Source of the DNA: Quercus robur
Taxonomy: Eukaryota; Streptophyta; Magnoliopsida; Fagales; Fagaceae
Length of the DNA stretch: 64,000 nucleotides
Direction of reading: 5' to 3'
Assembly (NCBI RefSeq): GCF_932294415.1
Contig: NC_065542.1
Coordinates: 45,783,942 to 45,847,941 of the forward strand
Positions within the stretch are counted from its first letter, which is position 1, and every line of letters begins with the position of its first letter. The notes beneath the pieces are model-generated. The model worked only from the letters and a program-made list of their open reading frames with translations. It searched no databases and was not told where the DNA came from. This document shows, one piece after another, positions 43,744 through 56,541 of this stretch. Made by a program: the position numbers and the translations under genes.

Positions 43744-45229
43744 AACATTGTAGGTGCTTTTTATGTTGATGGGCCAAGGCTTGTTTTGCTAGGTTGAGGC
43801 TTGTTCTACTGTGGGTCAAAGAGTTGGGCCTGACCCATTATTCTAGCAGGGCCTAGCTAAAGGGCCTTTTTGCACAAGCTCAACATCTAAAATAAAGACA
43901 ACAAGCATTAACAAATATATGCATATTAGTCCAGGAATGTCAGTATGCGTTTGTAATTTTCAGAGCAAATATTTAGCGAGAAGATTAGTTACAATAGGAA
44001 GCAATCAGTGTAACCAATATAGCAGAATATAAGATGATATAGTAGAATGCATAATGACACTATAGAATGCGAAATAATACAGTAGAATGTAAAATAATAA
44101 GTTCTTTCGCTAGAAGTGAACCAAACCCTAGCTTGGATAATTTTGCTATTGGGCTAAGCCATAAAAGTTATGCATTTTGGGGAACGGGGCTGGATGGCTA
44201 CTCGTTGCTTCGTTGGGATTTCAAAGAGTGGGAATGCTGTAAGAGGGAGGAAAAAGATGGTTTATTGGTGCATGCCTTTTTTGCCGTGTTCACTCTCTTT
44301 TCTTTTATTTCATTCTTTCTTTTTTCTCTGTTATTTCTCTTTCAATTCTCTTTGTTTCTTGCCTTAGTCACTATCCCCCATTCCATTTATGGCTACTGTT
44401 CCTATTTATATTGGTTTCAGCCCATGGAATTTCTCTATTTTACCCTTATTGCTCACCAATCGTTTTTGTTTGCTGTGAGCACCCTTTTGGAGTTGCCCTC
44501 TAGTGTAATAGTTGTTTGGCCTCCACTACACCTTGACATGCTTAGTGCTTTTTCTCTCTTCTACTACTTATTTCATGACAAATCCTTATTTGTTTTGTTT
44601 TGCCGCAGGTCTATCTCTCTCATCTGGTGGGCAAAACTTTGAGCTTCTCTCTACCTATTTCTATGGTATGCATCAAGTGGTCCTAGCCATTTTCTACCTA
44701 TTTTAAGCAAAGATGCCTTCTTAGCAGAGTACCTCCCAAAAAAGGCATTGGCTAGATACTAGGAATAGACCCTTACCCCCCCCCCCCCCCCCCCCCCTTC
44801 CACCAAACAACACCCTTTGCAAATCCCTTGACCATGGGCCACCTCCCTTGCATTAGCTGAGTACAAGTTGGTGGTGCTCTGGCCAAAATGTGGTTGTCCC
44901 ATTACTTCCTATTTTGTCTTCTTCTTTTCCCACTTCATTTCTGCCGCTGATGTATGGTCTTGTCTCGTTTTGTGCCTTGCATTCTTCCTGCCCATGTTTT
45001 TCTTTTATGGGGGATGGAATGGGCTTATTGGACTTGCCCTACTTTTGCCTCTTCTTGGGCCCGTGGGTCTGCCTGCTGCTACTTTTTGCTGGCCCGGCTG
45101 TTGGGCCTTATCTCTTTCTCTTTTCTTTTCTTTTTTCTTTGGGCCTTTTCAGCTTTTTGTTTCTACTGTTACTACCAATTTCTTATTATATTCCTTTCTC
45201 ACTTTCTATTGGGCTTCCCTACTTTTCGG

Positions 45230-45263
<34 letters not shown>

Positions 45264-45279
45264 CGACATCAACAAACAT
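43744..45279. mobile_element. Solo LTR (copy 2) inside GST3 exon 1
   Basis: AACAT at 43744-43748 and 45275-45279 encloses a 1,526-bp unit, TGTAGGTGC...GACATCAACA. The first and last dinucleotides TG/CA and the 5-bp duplication are LTR hallmarks. It contains a C run (about 44777-44798), long T/C-rich stretches and a terminal A run (45237-45262). Homologous to 38431-40022. The many overlapping hydrophobic open frames within (44067-45305) come from the T-rich composition. Confidence 0.8.
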
Positions 45280-45399
45280 TAAACAATAGGCCAAGCTCCC
45301 AATAGCTTCACTTCTTCCATTTCGTTAAACTATACGCTCTTCTTTCTAACCAGCTAATGAGTTCATATACTGACTAAATGGATTGGTTTTCTTGGTTTT

Positions 45400-46270
45400 T
45401 TTTAAATCTTAATTTTTTTTTTTTTTGAGAAAAACAAATTTTAAACTTCAAATTCAAAAGATTAGGAGAAAATTTGTTTTTATTAAAGTAGTTGTCACGT
45501 TTGACTCCACTTAGGCAGGTCCAAATATGGTGTAAACAGATATATTTGATCACGTATGTTGAATCAAATATAAAAAATATCCTCTGCCGTTTATCTTCAA
45601 AATAAAAAATAAAAAATATCTTCCCTTCATTGACATCGTACATTTGAGTGGCTGCTTAGTGTCAGTTTGTTACACAGCTTTTTGCCTTTTTTTTTTTTTT
45701 CAAAGATCTAACTTTAGTTTTTAAAAAATAAGCCAATTTTTTGTAATTTTCGATTCCACATTTTATAAATAAATTGTACCTAAACGCATTAATTTCATGG
45801 TGCAAAAGAAGCAACGTACCATAGAAGATATATATCCTATCAATTAACAAAAGTTTATTATTATTATTATTTATAACTCAAGATTTTTGGAAGAGGGATC
45901 CAACAGCCAAGTGAGATGACAATAGAAAATTCAAGCTGAAATCCAAAAAAATTGGTTTCATTTATTTATTCTTTTCTATTTTCTTGGAAATTAGTATTTT
46001 GATTTTCTGAACAAGGTACTTGAATTCAGTTTCTCAAAAAAAAAAAACATGAATTCAGAAAGCATGTATACCAGATGACTCAATCCAAGATAGAATTTTG
46101 CTTGGCCCAAGAAATATATAAGTGTGCGCCAGAAATGGGCTAAAACTAATCTTCTTGGCCCAAGAAAAAGCCCAATAACTTAAATGGGCACAACATTCCC
46201 AACCACAAGCCTTGTCAAATATATGAGAACATTTGCTGCTATTTGGTTGATAATGTGGTGAAAGTTATTC
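45400..46270. repeat. GST3 upstream region, duplicate of GST4 upstream
   Basis: Colinear with 58290-59070 (ATTAAAGTAGTTGTCA, GGTGTAAACAGATATATT, GAAGAGGGATCCAACAGC). Near 46035-46053 is TTTCTC plus 12 A between two GAATTCA words. The same tail is present at about 58855-58876 but absent from the third copy (36445-36460), so it is a small poly-A retroposition older than the GST3/GST4 split. Confidence 0.8.
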
Positions 46271-47519
46271 TTGAATGCCTTTACTCTTGACTTCGCTTTT
46301 TTAGGTATTTTTAAGCGTGCAAACATGGGATGAATTTACTCCCCCAAGGCTAAATTTCTACTAAAGTACTTCTCCTCGAAGAAATAAAAAGGAATTTGAT
46401 AACAATTACACTTTACACATTCTGCATGTAGTAAAAGAAAAGAAAGATTAATTTATTGGTGGCCAGCTATGAAGTTCTGTTTATATTGTTTTGACAAATT
46501 ATAAAGTTCTATTCATATTGCTTTTTGACAAACTATAAATTTCTAATTCATATTTGTAATGTGTCACGCATAAATGCTCAATAGAATCTGCAAACTTTAT
46601 GAGTAATACATCCACTACCTAAGTAATGCTACAAAAAATTTGACAATTTTTTTTTTTTTTTAATATCAATTAAGTTGGCAAGATTTTACTGGATTTTATT
46701 TAGATTCATCATTTATATTACCTTCTTATTTACTATTAACAATCCATCACATTAATTTATGTCAAATTTTTTGTGTTCCTGATTTTCTCTTAGAAAATAC
46801 CAGTTTGAACTTCGAAGTATTAAAGGCTACCAGTTCTTTTCACTAGTGTTCTTAATAACCACAAACACCTTGTAGATCAATTCTAAGTTTCTAACATAGC
46901 CCTCAGACCAAAGCAGGTGGACCGGGTTTGAAAGTCACTGGGTCAACAACGAATAGGCCCACCAAAGTGATTGGACTTTCTCAAGCGAAGCAAAGCCCAC
47001 ACAACTTTAGCCCGCTGTTAAGATCTCAGGCAAAACCCAAAAATGAAAACCACAGTAAAAGCCTGAATAAAATGATGAGAGGATTTTAGCATGATGCCTG
47101 AGGGTAAGTAAAACGATATAAAATGTTGAAGACTGTTAAGAGATACTACCCTCTAAGCATGTGCTCACACACATGCTCAAAGACTTTTCTATTTTTTGAA
47201 TAAAGGTTAATTTAAAGGATTTATTATATTTTGGGATTATTACATTTTCCAATCACAAAAAAAAAAAAAAAAAAAACCTAAGGTTGTGCTTTATTTTTCT
47301 GCCAACCATCAAATCTGATTAAAACTCCTTTTACTTCACTTTTCTTTCCCCACACTTTTTTCCGGTAATGCGGTAGCCATCCTCTCCTTTTACTTTGTGA
47401 TCTCACGTTTGTTTGATTTTTTTTATTTTTTTATTTTTATAATAAAACTTGCTTGATTTTGTTAGGAGAGTTTGCTTCTTTTCTTTAAAGTAACCAACTA
47501 ACCATACATGATTCCCTTT
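46271..47519. other. Intergenic, nothing recognised
   Basis: AT-rich sequence with poly-A and poly-T runs. No open frame with similarity; no repeat edge that I could define. Confidence 0.4.
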
Positions 47520-48070
47520 AAAAAAAAAAAATAACCGAAGATAAAGAGAAGGAGAGGTATATGTTAATAATTTGCTAAATTTAAGGAGATGGATGGGAAG
47601 TTATAGTAATATAGTTTTTTAATAGGAGTTTTTTTTTTTTTTTTTTTTTTTTCTTTAAATTAAAAATAAATAAGAAGATATTTGAAAAAAAAAAAAAAAA
47701 AAACCAAACAAACAAACAAACGTACGTGAAATCATGGAGTAAGGAAAACAAATTCTATTAAAAAAATTGAAAACGTTTAACCAAGAGAGTGGTAATATTT
47801 AACACAAAAAAAAAAAAAAAAAAAAGTGGTAACCAAAGATAAAGAGAAGGAGAGGTATGTTTGCTAAATTTAAAGGGATGGATGGGAAGTTATAGTAATA
47901 GTTTTTTAATAGGTGTTTTTTTTTTTTTTTTTTTCCAAAATATATAAGAAGATATTTGAAAAAAAAAAAAAGTGAGATCATGGAGTAAGGAAAACAAATT
48001 CTATTAAAAAAAATTGAAAACATTTAACCAAGAGAGTGATCTTATTTATCACAAAAAAAAAAAAAAAAAG
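47520..48070. repeat. Tandem duplication of about 240-300 bp
   Basis: Two consecutive copies (about 47531-47820 and 47831-48068). Each runs from ACC.AAGATAAAGAGAAGGAG through GGATGGATGGGAAGTTATAG, a poly-T run, AAGAAGATATTTGAAAA, CATGGAGTAAGGAAAACAAA and AACCAAGAGAGTG to a poly-A run. The copies differ mainly in the length of their homopolymer runs. Confidence 0.85.
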
Positions 48071-48252
48071 TGATCCTATTTTGTTGGCAATGTTTTAGTG
48101 AGAGTTAAAAGACATAGTTTTACCAAATTATCTTTTAATTTTGTCTCTACTTAAACCTAGGAAAATAGGGGTATTTTGGAAAAAAAAAAAATCCAGTCCA
48201 AATAGGTACAACCCCTTAAATAATAGTATAGATATTAGCTAATAATATAAGT

Positions 48253-48286
48253 TCAAGCCCAAGCCCAAGCCCAAGCCCAAGCCCAA
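48253..48286. repeat. (CAAGCC)n microsatellite
   Basis: Five tandem hexamers in AT-rich surroundings. The following ~600 bp to the LINE edge contains no gene. Confidence 0.85.
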
Positions 48287-48911
48287 ACCTAATTTGTGTA
48301 CAAGTCAAGTCTTCTACTTGTACTACAAGTGTATTAATTATAATTAATATATGGTTAGTTTAGGATTAAGTCTATTATATATACCCATATTTGGTTGTCA
48401 TAGTTGGGATTGGAAACTAATGCTGACTTGGCTCCATTTATCCACGGGTTGAAAATATGGCAAAACCAATTGAACGAATTGTGTAGTTTTTTTGCTATTT
48501 GATTTTTGTTCTTGAAGAAGATAAAATCATAAAAATATTATCTATGAATAGGAGGTGGGAAATGGGAGGTCCCCCCCACCCTCTCAGTTTAGCCCCTCTC
48601 AATGTCCTTTGTTGTTCCATGTGCATCATCGCATAGGACAACACATTAGTACAAAGGATTAATAAGGATCAGAATAGTAGATCACCCTGCCTGAGACAAA
48701 TAAGGTGTTGTCACTATGATACCGTAGAAAATAGTTCATACACATTATATGAACGCGTATCCTATGTCCTATTGATCCTGTTCTAATTCATGTACCACTA
48801 GTGAACTTAGGACATGAATCTTTTTATTATTATTTTTTTATTCTTAACACTACTAGCTAATGTCTCTCTTTTTGACTAAATGAACATCTTAACGTTAACG
48901 TTATTCTTTCT

Positions 48912-48948
<37 letters not shown>

Positions 48949-49192
48949 AGACGATGCGCCAACATTGCCCTTGTTGTCATGGACAATCGCACCAACCCCC
49001 GAGACCCCAAGGCCATCTAAAGGCGATGCGCCATCCACATTAACCTTAAAATAACCAGACGGAGGGGCCACCCAGCCACCATTCAATGCTTGCTTCGCAA
49101 GACAAAGCACTGTGTTGGCTTCATGAAAGTCATCCATAACAATTCTCGCCAAATCCCAAACTTGCAGAGGAGAGAGGCCTTTTCATTATGAA

Positions 49193-51292
49193 CTAATAGA
49201 TTCCGATTATGCCAAATTGCCCAAGAGATTGCAAAAAAAATTCCAAGTGCACTGCATTGGGACTTGAACAGAATTTGTGCATAACATCAATGAGGTCCGT
49301 GGCATTCAATAGCAGATTCAAGGGATAGTCCTGCCAAAGCGACCAGACAGAAAGAGCAAAATCACATGAAATTAATGCATGAATGAGACTTTCAGGTTCA
49401 TCCCCACAAACTGGACAGTCCCAACCCAATTGAATACCTCTTTCCACCATTCTTGCATACACTTGGAGGCCATTCACACAAGCTCTCCAAGAAAAAATCT
49501 TAATCTTTGTAGGGAGTTTCAACTTCCACAGATTTTTCCAAATAAGGGCATTTGAGTCTTCAGAAGAGCTTTCCCCCATATCCTTATCAACCTGAAGCTT
49601 AGCAGCAATGAAATAGGCACTTTTGACAATGAACACACCCCTTTTATTCCCAATCCAAATAAGAGTATCTTCCGGCAAATTCTGACTTAGAGGGATTTTT
49701 AAGATAGTGTTCACTTCAAAAGGCAAGAAGAGTGCCCTTACCATATTGGGTTTCCACCACTTAGTCTCTTGATCAATGAGAGAGAAGACCATGAGAAAGT
49801 CTTCAAATTCCCTAGGAGGGGTGATAACTTTGTATGTAGAAGGAGTAGGGAGCCATTTGTCCTCCCAAATGTGAATTAAACGCCCATTTCCAACTCTCCA
49901 ACGGGTTCCACTCTTAATGACTTCAAGACTTTGAAAAATACTTCGCCAAGTGTAAGAGGGACTGTTGCCAAGGCTTGCACTTAGAACGTCACCATAAGGG
50001 AAATACTTCGCCTTTAGAATACGGGCTGTTAAGGAGCACGGGTTTGTAAGAATCCGCCAAGCCTGTTTTGTGAGCAAGGCTAAATTAAAAGCTTGTAAGT
50101 TCCGGAAACCCATTCCACCAAGGGATTTAGGCTTGCACATTTTCTTCCATCCGACCCAAGCAATCTTTGTCTCCTGTTGTTTCTGACCCCACCAAAAGCT
50201 TCTCATTTCTCTTTCAATGTCTTCACACAGGCTCTTTGGAAGAAGGAAACAACTCATTGTGTAGGAAGGAATGGCTTGAGCCACTGCTTTAATAAGAATT
50301 TCCTTACCTCCCAATGAGAGCAACTTACTTTTCCAACCAGCCAACTTCTTGCAAACTTTCTTTTTTATCTCTGCAAAGATTAGCTTTTTTGACCGTCCAA
50401 TAATGGAGGGGAGGCCAAGATACTTTGTATGGCTAGAGTCATTCATAGGCCCCAGAATGCCAAGGATTTCATCTTTACGTTCTTGAGAAGCGTTTGGACT
50501 GAAGAAAATTGAGGACTTATCAGTGTTGATCTTTTGCCCCGAGGTAGATTCATAGGTTCTAAGAATTTCCTTCAGCTTATTACATTTAGCATCATTTGCA
50601 TTACAGAAGAGGAGGCTGTCATCGGCAAAGAAAAGGTGGTTGATTTTTGGAGACCCCCTACAAATGGATATACCATTCAGATGCTGGCATCTTGTTTCTT
50701 CATTAATAAGAGCTGAGAAGCTTTCAGCACATAGCAGGAACAAATAAGGAGACAGAGGGTCACCTTGTCTGAGTCTCCTAGTAGGCACAATGCATCCATG
50801 GACCGAGCCATTAATAATGACCGAATAGGTTACCGAAGTTATACATTTCATCACCAAACCAATCCAAGACTCAATAAAGCCCATCTTCCTCATTACCATT
50901 TCAATAAAGGACCACTCAACCCTATCAAATGCTTTGCTCATATCCAACTTAGCCGCCATAAAGCTATCATTCCCACCCCTTTTGTGCTTTATATAGTGCA
51001 TAATCTCATAAGCCACCAAGACATTGTCAGTGATGAGTCTATTAGCCACAAAAGCGCTTTGATTCTCTGAAATGATATATGGAAGAATAGCTTTAAGACG
51101 ATTAGCCAAAGTTTTAGAAATAAGCTTATATACTACATTACATAGGCTGATTGGTATAAAATCAGTCATTCTTTGAGGATTTTTGTTCTTTGGCACAAGG
51201 GCTATATTAGTTATATTGATTTCAGAAATAGACATGCCAGAATTGAGTACATTCAGAACTAAATTAGATACATTAGTGCCTATAATGCTCTA
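49193..51292 (-). pseudogene. LINE reverse transcriptase and zinc-binding domain
   Basis: One open stretch of 680 codons after a TAG at 51290-51292. Motifs: ALVPKNKNPQRMTDFIPISL, KLISKTLANRLK, SAFVANRLITDNVL, KLDMSKAFDRVEW, RLRQGDPLSPYLFLLCAE, the catalytic FADDSLLF, YLGLPSIIGRSK and, near the end, the zf-RVT region (FSWRACVNGLQVYARM, CPVCGDEPESLIHALISCDF). The TAG lies in frame where relatives have a Trp after FFQKY, so it is a simple nonsense mutation between the connector and the RT. Confidence 0.92.
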
Positions 51293-52690
51293 GTATTTTT
51301 GGAAGAAAAGGGCAGACATACCATCAGGGCCGGGAGATTTAGTAGGGTGAAGCCGCTTAAGTGCTGCAACAACTTCTTCTTTGGTGAAGCCTCTGGTCAG
51401 CTCCATGTTCATTTCTTCCGTCACCATCACTAGGATGAGATCAGTTACCTTCTTAATCTGGTTCGACAAAGAAGAAGAATAAATTTCCTCAAAATAGGAT
51501 ATAGCAGCCCTAGCAATACTATCTTGGTCACCACACCAATTATCGAATTTATCCCATATACCAAAGCTAGTATTTTGTTTCCTTCTTTTCGAAGCCCTAG
51601 CATGAAAAAACTTCGTATTCCTATCTCCCTCCCAGAGCCAGTGAGCTTTCGACCGTTGGCACCAGTAAATTTCTTCACTATCAATTAGATCATTGATTTC
51701 TTTCCTCACCTGATTTATTTCATCACCTAACAGGCCATCCCTATCCGATTTGACTAGATTGCTAAGCCGTTTCCTTTTCTCCTGGATTTTCTTTGGAATT
51801 TGGCTGAAAGTAGCAGAGCTCCAAGCCTTAAGATCCATGGCACAGGCATTCAAAGCAGCAGCCATACCTCCAACCGTATTCACATTGTCAGCAATACTCC
51901 AAGCAGCCTCAACGATGTCTTTGCATTCTTCACTTTTAGTCCACATAGCCTTAAAGTGGAAACGACGAGTACGGGGCTGTTTAGGGGCTTTAGGATCTGC
52001 TACATATAAAACACAATGATCTAAAATTGATTCCACCAGGTGATTAACTCTTACTTCACCGAACTTGTTAATCCAATCACTAGTTGCAAAAGCCCTATCC
52101 AACCTCAAATATACCCTACTGTCACCAGATTGCATATTACACCATGTAAAATCCGGTCCCAAGTAGCCTTAATCTTTGAAACCACAAACATTAACCACAT
52201 CTTGAAATTTATCCATTTGACTCTATGATCTTGTAGCCCCACCTGATTTTTCTTCCATTGATAGAATCTCATTGAAATCTCCAAAACAAAATCAAGGGAG
52301 CTGAGATTGATTCTTTAAGTATTCAAGCAAATCCCAAGACTTCTGCTTCATGTGAGTTTGGGGGTGGCCATAGAAGCCAATGAATCTCCATTTAAAATTT
52401 GATTTCTTCTCTGTAATAACAGCATCAATGTGGTGGCTTCCAAAGCTCTTAATCTCCAAATCAATTTCTCTTGTCCACAGGAGAGCCAGTCCCCCACTAT
52501 GACCTTGACAGGGTACAAAGAGCCCATTTGCAAACCCAACTCTTTCCTTAATTCTCTCCATATGTTTCTTTCTTACCTTAGTCTCCGAGAGGAAGACTAT
52601 TTTGGGATCCCAACATCGCACCAGATCGTGCAATGCTCGAACTGACCGGGGGTTCCCAAGCCCCCGACAGTTCCAAAACTTTATACTTAT
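51293..52690 (-). pseudogene. LINE endonuclease and connector
   Basis: Endonuclease part at 52292-52690 (catalytic Glu in LSETK; later WRFIGFYGHP). It is separated by stops within VNVCGFKD.GYLGPDFTW from the 51293-52162 part, which holds the endonuclease end (SRVYLRLDRAFAT, ILDHCVLYV) and the linker to the RT (WLWEGDRNTKFFHARAS, LHPTKSPGPDGMSALFFQKY). Confidence 0.85.
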
Positions 52691-53041
52691 ATTCTCTCAT
52701 TCTTACCATCATTATTTGGCTAAGCTAAGCTTTCTTCTCCTCTTTCTTTCCCTTCTCCCTTCCCCCTTCTCCCTTCTCCTTTTTATTGCACTTAATATTA
52801 CTCAAATAATTGATAGACACATTCAAATTTATATTGCCAATAGTTTTTAATTTAATTTTATATAAATTCAAATTCTCACTTCTAAAATAACTAAGTATTA
52901 ACTCAAACAAAAATTTAACCAAAAATATAAGAGGGATAGAGACTACTTGTGACGGAAAACTAAAAAAATACAACATTAAAACGTATTAACCCAAAATAGA
53001 TTTTAAAAAAGTACAATGATTCATCAACCTAAAGTAGAATT

Positions 53042-53045
<4 letters not shown>

Positions 53046-53128
<83 letters not shown>
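53046..53128. repeat. (GA)41 microsatellite
   Basis: About 82 bp of uninterrupted GA, the longest simple repeat in the window. It lies 360 bp beyond the LINE edge in noncoding sequence. Confidence 0.95.
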
Positions 53129-53130
<2 letters not shown>

Positions 53131-53453
53131 AACAATTTATAAAAAATAGGATGAGAATAAAAAGAGTAAAAATAAAATATATAGTAATAAATAACAAATG
53201 ATCCAAGTTATGCTATATAATAGAATAATATTATATTCTTATATACTATCTTTATCATACAATAGGTTGTCATCTATGAAATCAAAGAAAAGAAAAAAGA
53301 TTACAACTTAAAGTTACAAAACAAAGTCAAATCAACCTAAATTAGAGTTCTAAAGAATACAAAAATTCATCGACATAAAGTAGAGATGTGTGAAAAGAAA
53401 AAAAAATCCACTAAAAAATGAAAAACAAATTGAGAGAAAGAGAGATACATAGG

Positions 53454-54013
53454 GCCTGTTTGATCATAGAGTTCAAAAATTGTTGTTTAAAAAGATGTGA
53501 AAATTGTAGTTTAAAAAGTGTTGTTGAAATACGTGTTTTTAGTGTTTATAAAACAAAAAAATGTGTTTAGTATCATGGTTTAAATAACATGTTTCAGTGT
53601 TCAAAAAGCATAAAAATGTGTTTGGTATGTGTGTTTGATTAAAAAAAAAAAAAAACTGACACCTTTGACTGAAATAAACATTTTTTTTATTCAAAAAATA
53701 TTTTTTTAATGCCGCTGGGACTATATGGGTGAGATTAAGGAGACAATACAACTTTTGATGTCTGACCAGGTGGGCCATACAATGTTCAAGATAATTACAC
53801 AATTGCCACTGAAACACTAGTTTTTGCTGTTTAAAAACAGGTCGGAGATGATTTCAAAAATATCATTTTAAACACTGATTTTTGAACATTGTTTTCCAAA
53901 CAATCCCTGAACAGGAATGACATACCAAACGCCTTTTTTTTGTTTTTGGACACTAGTGTTCAGTGTTTAAACACTAAACACTAATGTTTAAACTGACAAA
54001 CCAAACGCGCTCA
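53454..54013. mobile_element. Probable MITE with GGGCCTGTTTG / CAAACGCGCTC ends
   Basis: Begins AGGGCCTGTTTGATCATAG and ends ACAAACCAAACGCGCTCAT, an imperfect inverted pair. Inside, AGTGTTTAAACACTAA-type words recur in both orientations. Target duplication unclear, class undetermined. Confidence 0.55.
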
Positions 54014-54347
54014 TAACCTTTTATGTGTGGGAAAACTATGCATAAAATGAGAAAGAGAATTGAAAATTTAAAGTAAGAGAATAAGAATAAGAAGAGCAAA
54101 AAATAAATGAAGATAAAAGGATAGAGAAAGAGTGCAATTAAGGTAATTAGTAGTGAGGAGATAAAAACGTAAAGGGGAGGGAGAAGTGTTTGAAAATATG
54201 TAACAATAAGTTAAGAAAATTAATAAGAAGAGAAAGAGTTAAAAAGAGAAAGAGAGAAAGAGTTGGAAGAAAGTAGATGATGTGGCCGCTGATATGGCTC
54301 AACAAAAACGTAGTAACAACAAATGTCAATTTCAGTTTTTAGATATA

Positions 54348-55991
54348 CTAGTCGATAACCCGTGCAATGCATGGGAATAGTACTGGATTAGTTTTAAGAA
54401 AAAAAAATATTTTTATTTATTTATTAGTCATTTGTGGGAAGGAATAAGAGACATAATGTTTTGTCTCTAGTTTAGTTTGTGTTGTATATATGGATATATA
54501 CAAGATAAGTTGTAATATATATACCAAAAGGTACCAATTGATAGGTCATAACTATTTAAATTAGATATACCAAAAGGTGCTATTGAACAAAAAGGTGCTT
54601 ATTGGCCGAAAATGTGTCTATTGAACGAAAAAGTGTATTGACCGAAAATGCGTCTATTGAACGAAAACTACTTATTGAACAAAAATGTGCCTATTGATTG
54701 AAAATGTAACTATTGAATGAAAAGATGACTATTGACCGAAAATGTACTTATTGAATGAAAACGTGTTTATTGATCAAAAATGTGTCTATTGAATTAAAAT
54801 GTACCTATTGACTGAAAATGTGCCTATTGAATGAAAATGTATTTGTTGAAGAGTTATAATCCTTTGTGTATAATTAGTAATTCATATTCATTTGATAATT
54901 TTTTCTCAACTTTTTCTCTTTCATCTTTCTTAAAAACACAAAAAATTTATGAGTCTTCTCCAAAATTACTATTTGTAAGTCGTTTTTTTTTTTTTTTTTT
55001 GGTTAAATAGTGAAAAAGTCTAGGAATCAAGCCACACCAACGATAGCAACAATAACACTGAACAATTTCTTCATTTGGTAACTTCTTCTCAAATTCTTCT
55101 CTTTCATCTTTCTTAGAAACATAAGAAACCTGTATGTCTTCTCCAAAATTACTATTTGTAGGTCGGTTTATTTGTTAAATAGTGAAAAGATCCAAGAATC
55201 AAGCCACACCAACAGTAGCAACAGTAATACTGAACGATATGTTTATATGTCTTACAAATACTATTTGATGAGTCAAAAAATAACATGGGATCGTCATTTC
55301 ATGTGAATGACGACCTAAAGGAGCGTTACACATTTATTGCGTGCATTTATGATGAAACGTAATGGACGAAGCAATAGTAACAAGTGAGCTATGTGCTTCA
55401 GAGCTATCATTGATGACATACTAACTGTTGCTCATAAATGCTGGGATTCATTATCCATAAAGATAGGAAAACAACTATAAAAAAACGGAACAACATAATC
55501 CAAAGGTACACACAAATACTCAACCAAAAAACCACTCCAAGTCATGTTTCTCTTTAACCATTTTCTCCCTATCTAACTTAAGCATTGGAGTATTTTTGGC
55601 AAACACCATACTGGTGTATTACACTTCTTTCCCAAGCTTTCTTGTAGGTTTTCACCGGAGACATGACCAACCTCGGGATCGTCCATCTAGTGAGATGAGG
55701 TCCTCAACTTGGTGATTTTTCACATCATCACTATTCTTATCAGATTTCTCATTTTTTTCATTATGCCTTACCAATGTCTTTCTTCTCAATGATAGTTTTT
55801 TGTTTTAATATATACATCTTATGTGAAACGATGAGTAGATATTGAAACTTAATGGGTAAAATGAAAAAGCATAACTATTCGGTATTTTAAAATGTATACG
55901 TGGCATAAATTTATAAAGGCATGTGGCATAATAAAGAGTGATCAACAAAAAGTCAAACGTTTCGTTTTTATATTATATATAGATATATAGA
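54348..55991 (-). mobile_element. Non-autonomous Helitron 2 with internal minisatellite
   Basis: On the minus strand it starts TCTATATATCTATATATAAT (55991 downward), ends GCACGGGTTATCGACTAG at 54348 with hairpin CCCATGC-ATT-GCACGGG, and lies between A and T. About 54570-54850 is an array of roughly 14 units of ~20 bp (CTATTGAATGAAAATGTG type). 54893-55067 and 55073-55245 are a tandem duplication of about 180 bp (CTTTCATCTTTCTTA, TCTTCTCCAAAATTACTATT, CAAGCCACACCAAC). The 3' end matches Helitrons 1 and 3. Confidence 0.85.
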
Positions 55992-56541
55992 TTTCTATAT
56001 AACACAACACATTCACGTCATCTAATTAATTTTTTTTTTCTTTCCCAAAAAAAAAAAAAAAAGTAATCTAATTTTCAATCAAAATTCTAGATCTTTAATT
56101 GAGGGAGGAAGATGTTAGTACTCTAAATAAATCGGAATATTCATGTCATGTAAGGTTTTTTATTTATATTTTTTTGAGTGGTAAAACTTTCGAGCAGTGG
56201 CATTCCTGAGGTCATTTCTGTAACGTAAATGCGCTAAGAGACCTGGAGCCTATAGCGGAAATGACCAAGATGTGTTTCTAGAATCTAGACTAGTTGAATT
56301 TTATGAAGGAAAATGGGTTGAATTTTATTACTTTCAAATTGAAAAAAATCAATAATTGCAAGCCTCTACTTGTAGCATTATACATCTAGTAAATTACCAG
56401 TCACACTGCCATGTCTTTTGCACTCAGACACACAAACTTATTTGTAGAATAACATATCTTGAGATTTAGATTCAGAGAATGAGAGCACACAAGCTATTGA
56501 ATTGCAGACCAAGCTGATGCGAGTACTAGTGTTTAATATGT
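55992..56541. repeat. GST 3' flank shared between GST4 and GST1
   Basis: 56190-56541 is colinear with 27560-28078 (AGCAGTGGCATTCCTGAG against AGCAATGGCATCCTGAG, TGTAGCATTATACATCTA, TAACATATCTTGAGA, CAGAGAATGAGAG). The duplication that made the two genes therefore included their 3' flanks. 55992-56189 has no recognisable content. Confidence 0.75.

Larger units (their letters stand above)
42832..45320 (-). pseudogene. Tau GST exon 1, split by two transposons (GST3)
   Basis: Pieces in order on the minus strand: 45320-45275 ([11 protein letters not shown]), 43748-43648 ([27 protein letters not shown]) and 43018-42832 (NLVHKKVLVLIHCGKPIAET through PLLPNDPFEKALAWFW, ending EKDK at a good donor CTTAC/AAG). 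Two insertions separate them: a solo LTR and a hAT element. A frameshift lies near 45280. Exon 2 is not found. The upstream region (45400-46270) still matches that of GST4. Confidence 0.85.
48911..52690 (-). mobile_element. L1-type LINE, ORF2 nearly complete but inactive
   Basis: Minus strand, 5' to 3': apurinic endonuclease from WNCRGLGNPRSVRALHDLV (52690) with FLSETK and GGLALLW; connector FTWCNM...RLDRAF; reverse transcriptase; RNase H start (about 49110-48960). ORF1 and the 5' UTR are missing and the RNase H is cut at a 36-bp A run (48914-48949 on the plus strand). No target duplication found. Lesions: stops and frameshift at about 52170-52290, and TAG at 51290-51292. Confidence 0.9.

Noticed and set aside
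48911-48949. Poly-A run as the tail of the LINE
   Set aside because: The run is A on the plus strand whereas the LINE lies on the minus strand, where its tail would give T on the plus strand; it marks a truncation or another event.
54570-54850. CRISPR-like array
   Set aside because: Units are contiguous without unique spacers and the context is a plant Helitron; it is a minisatellite.
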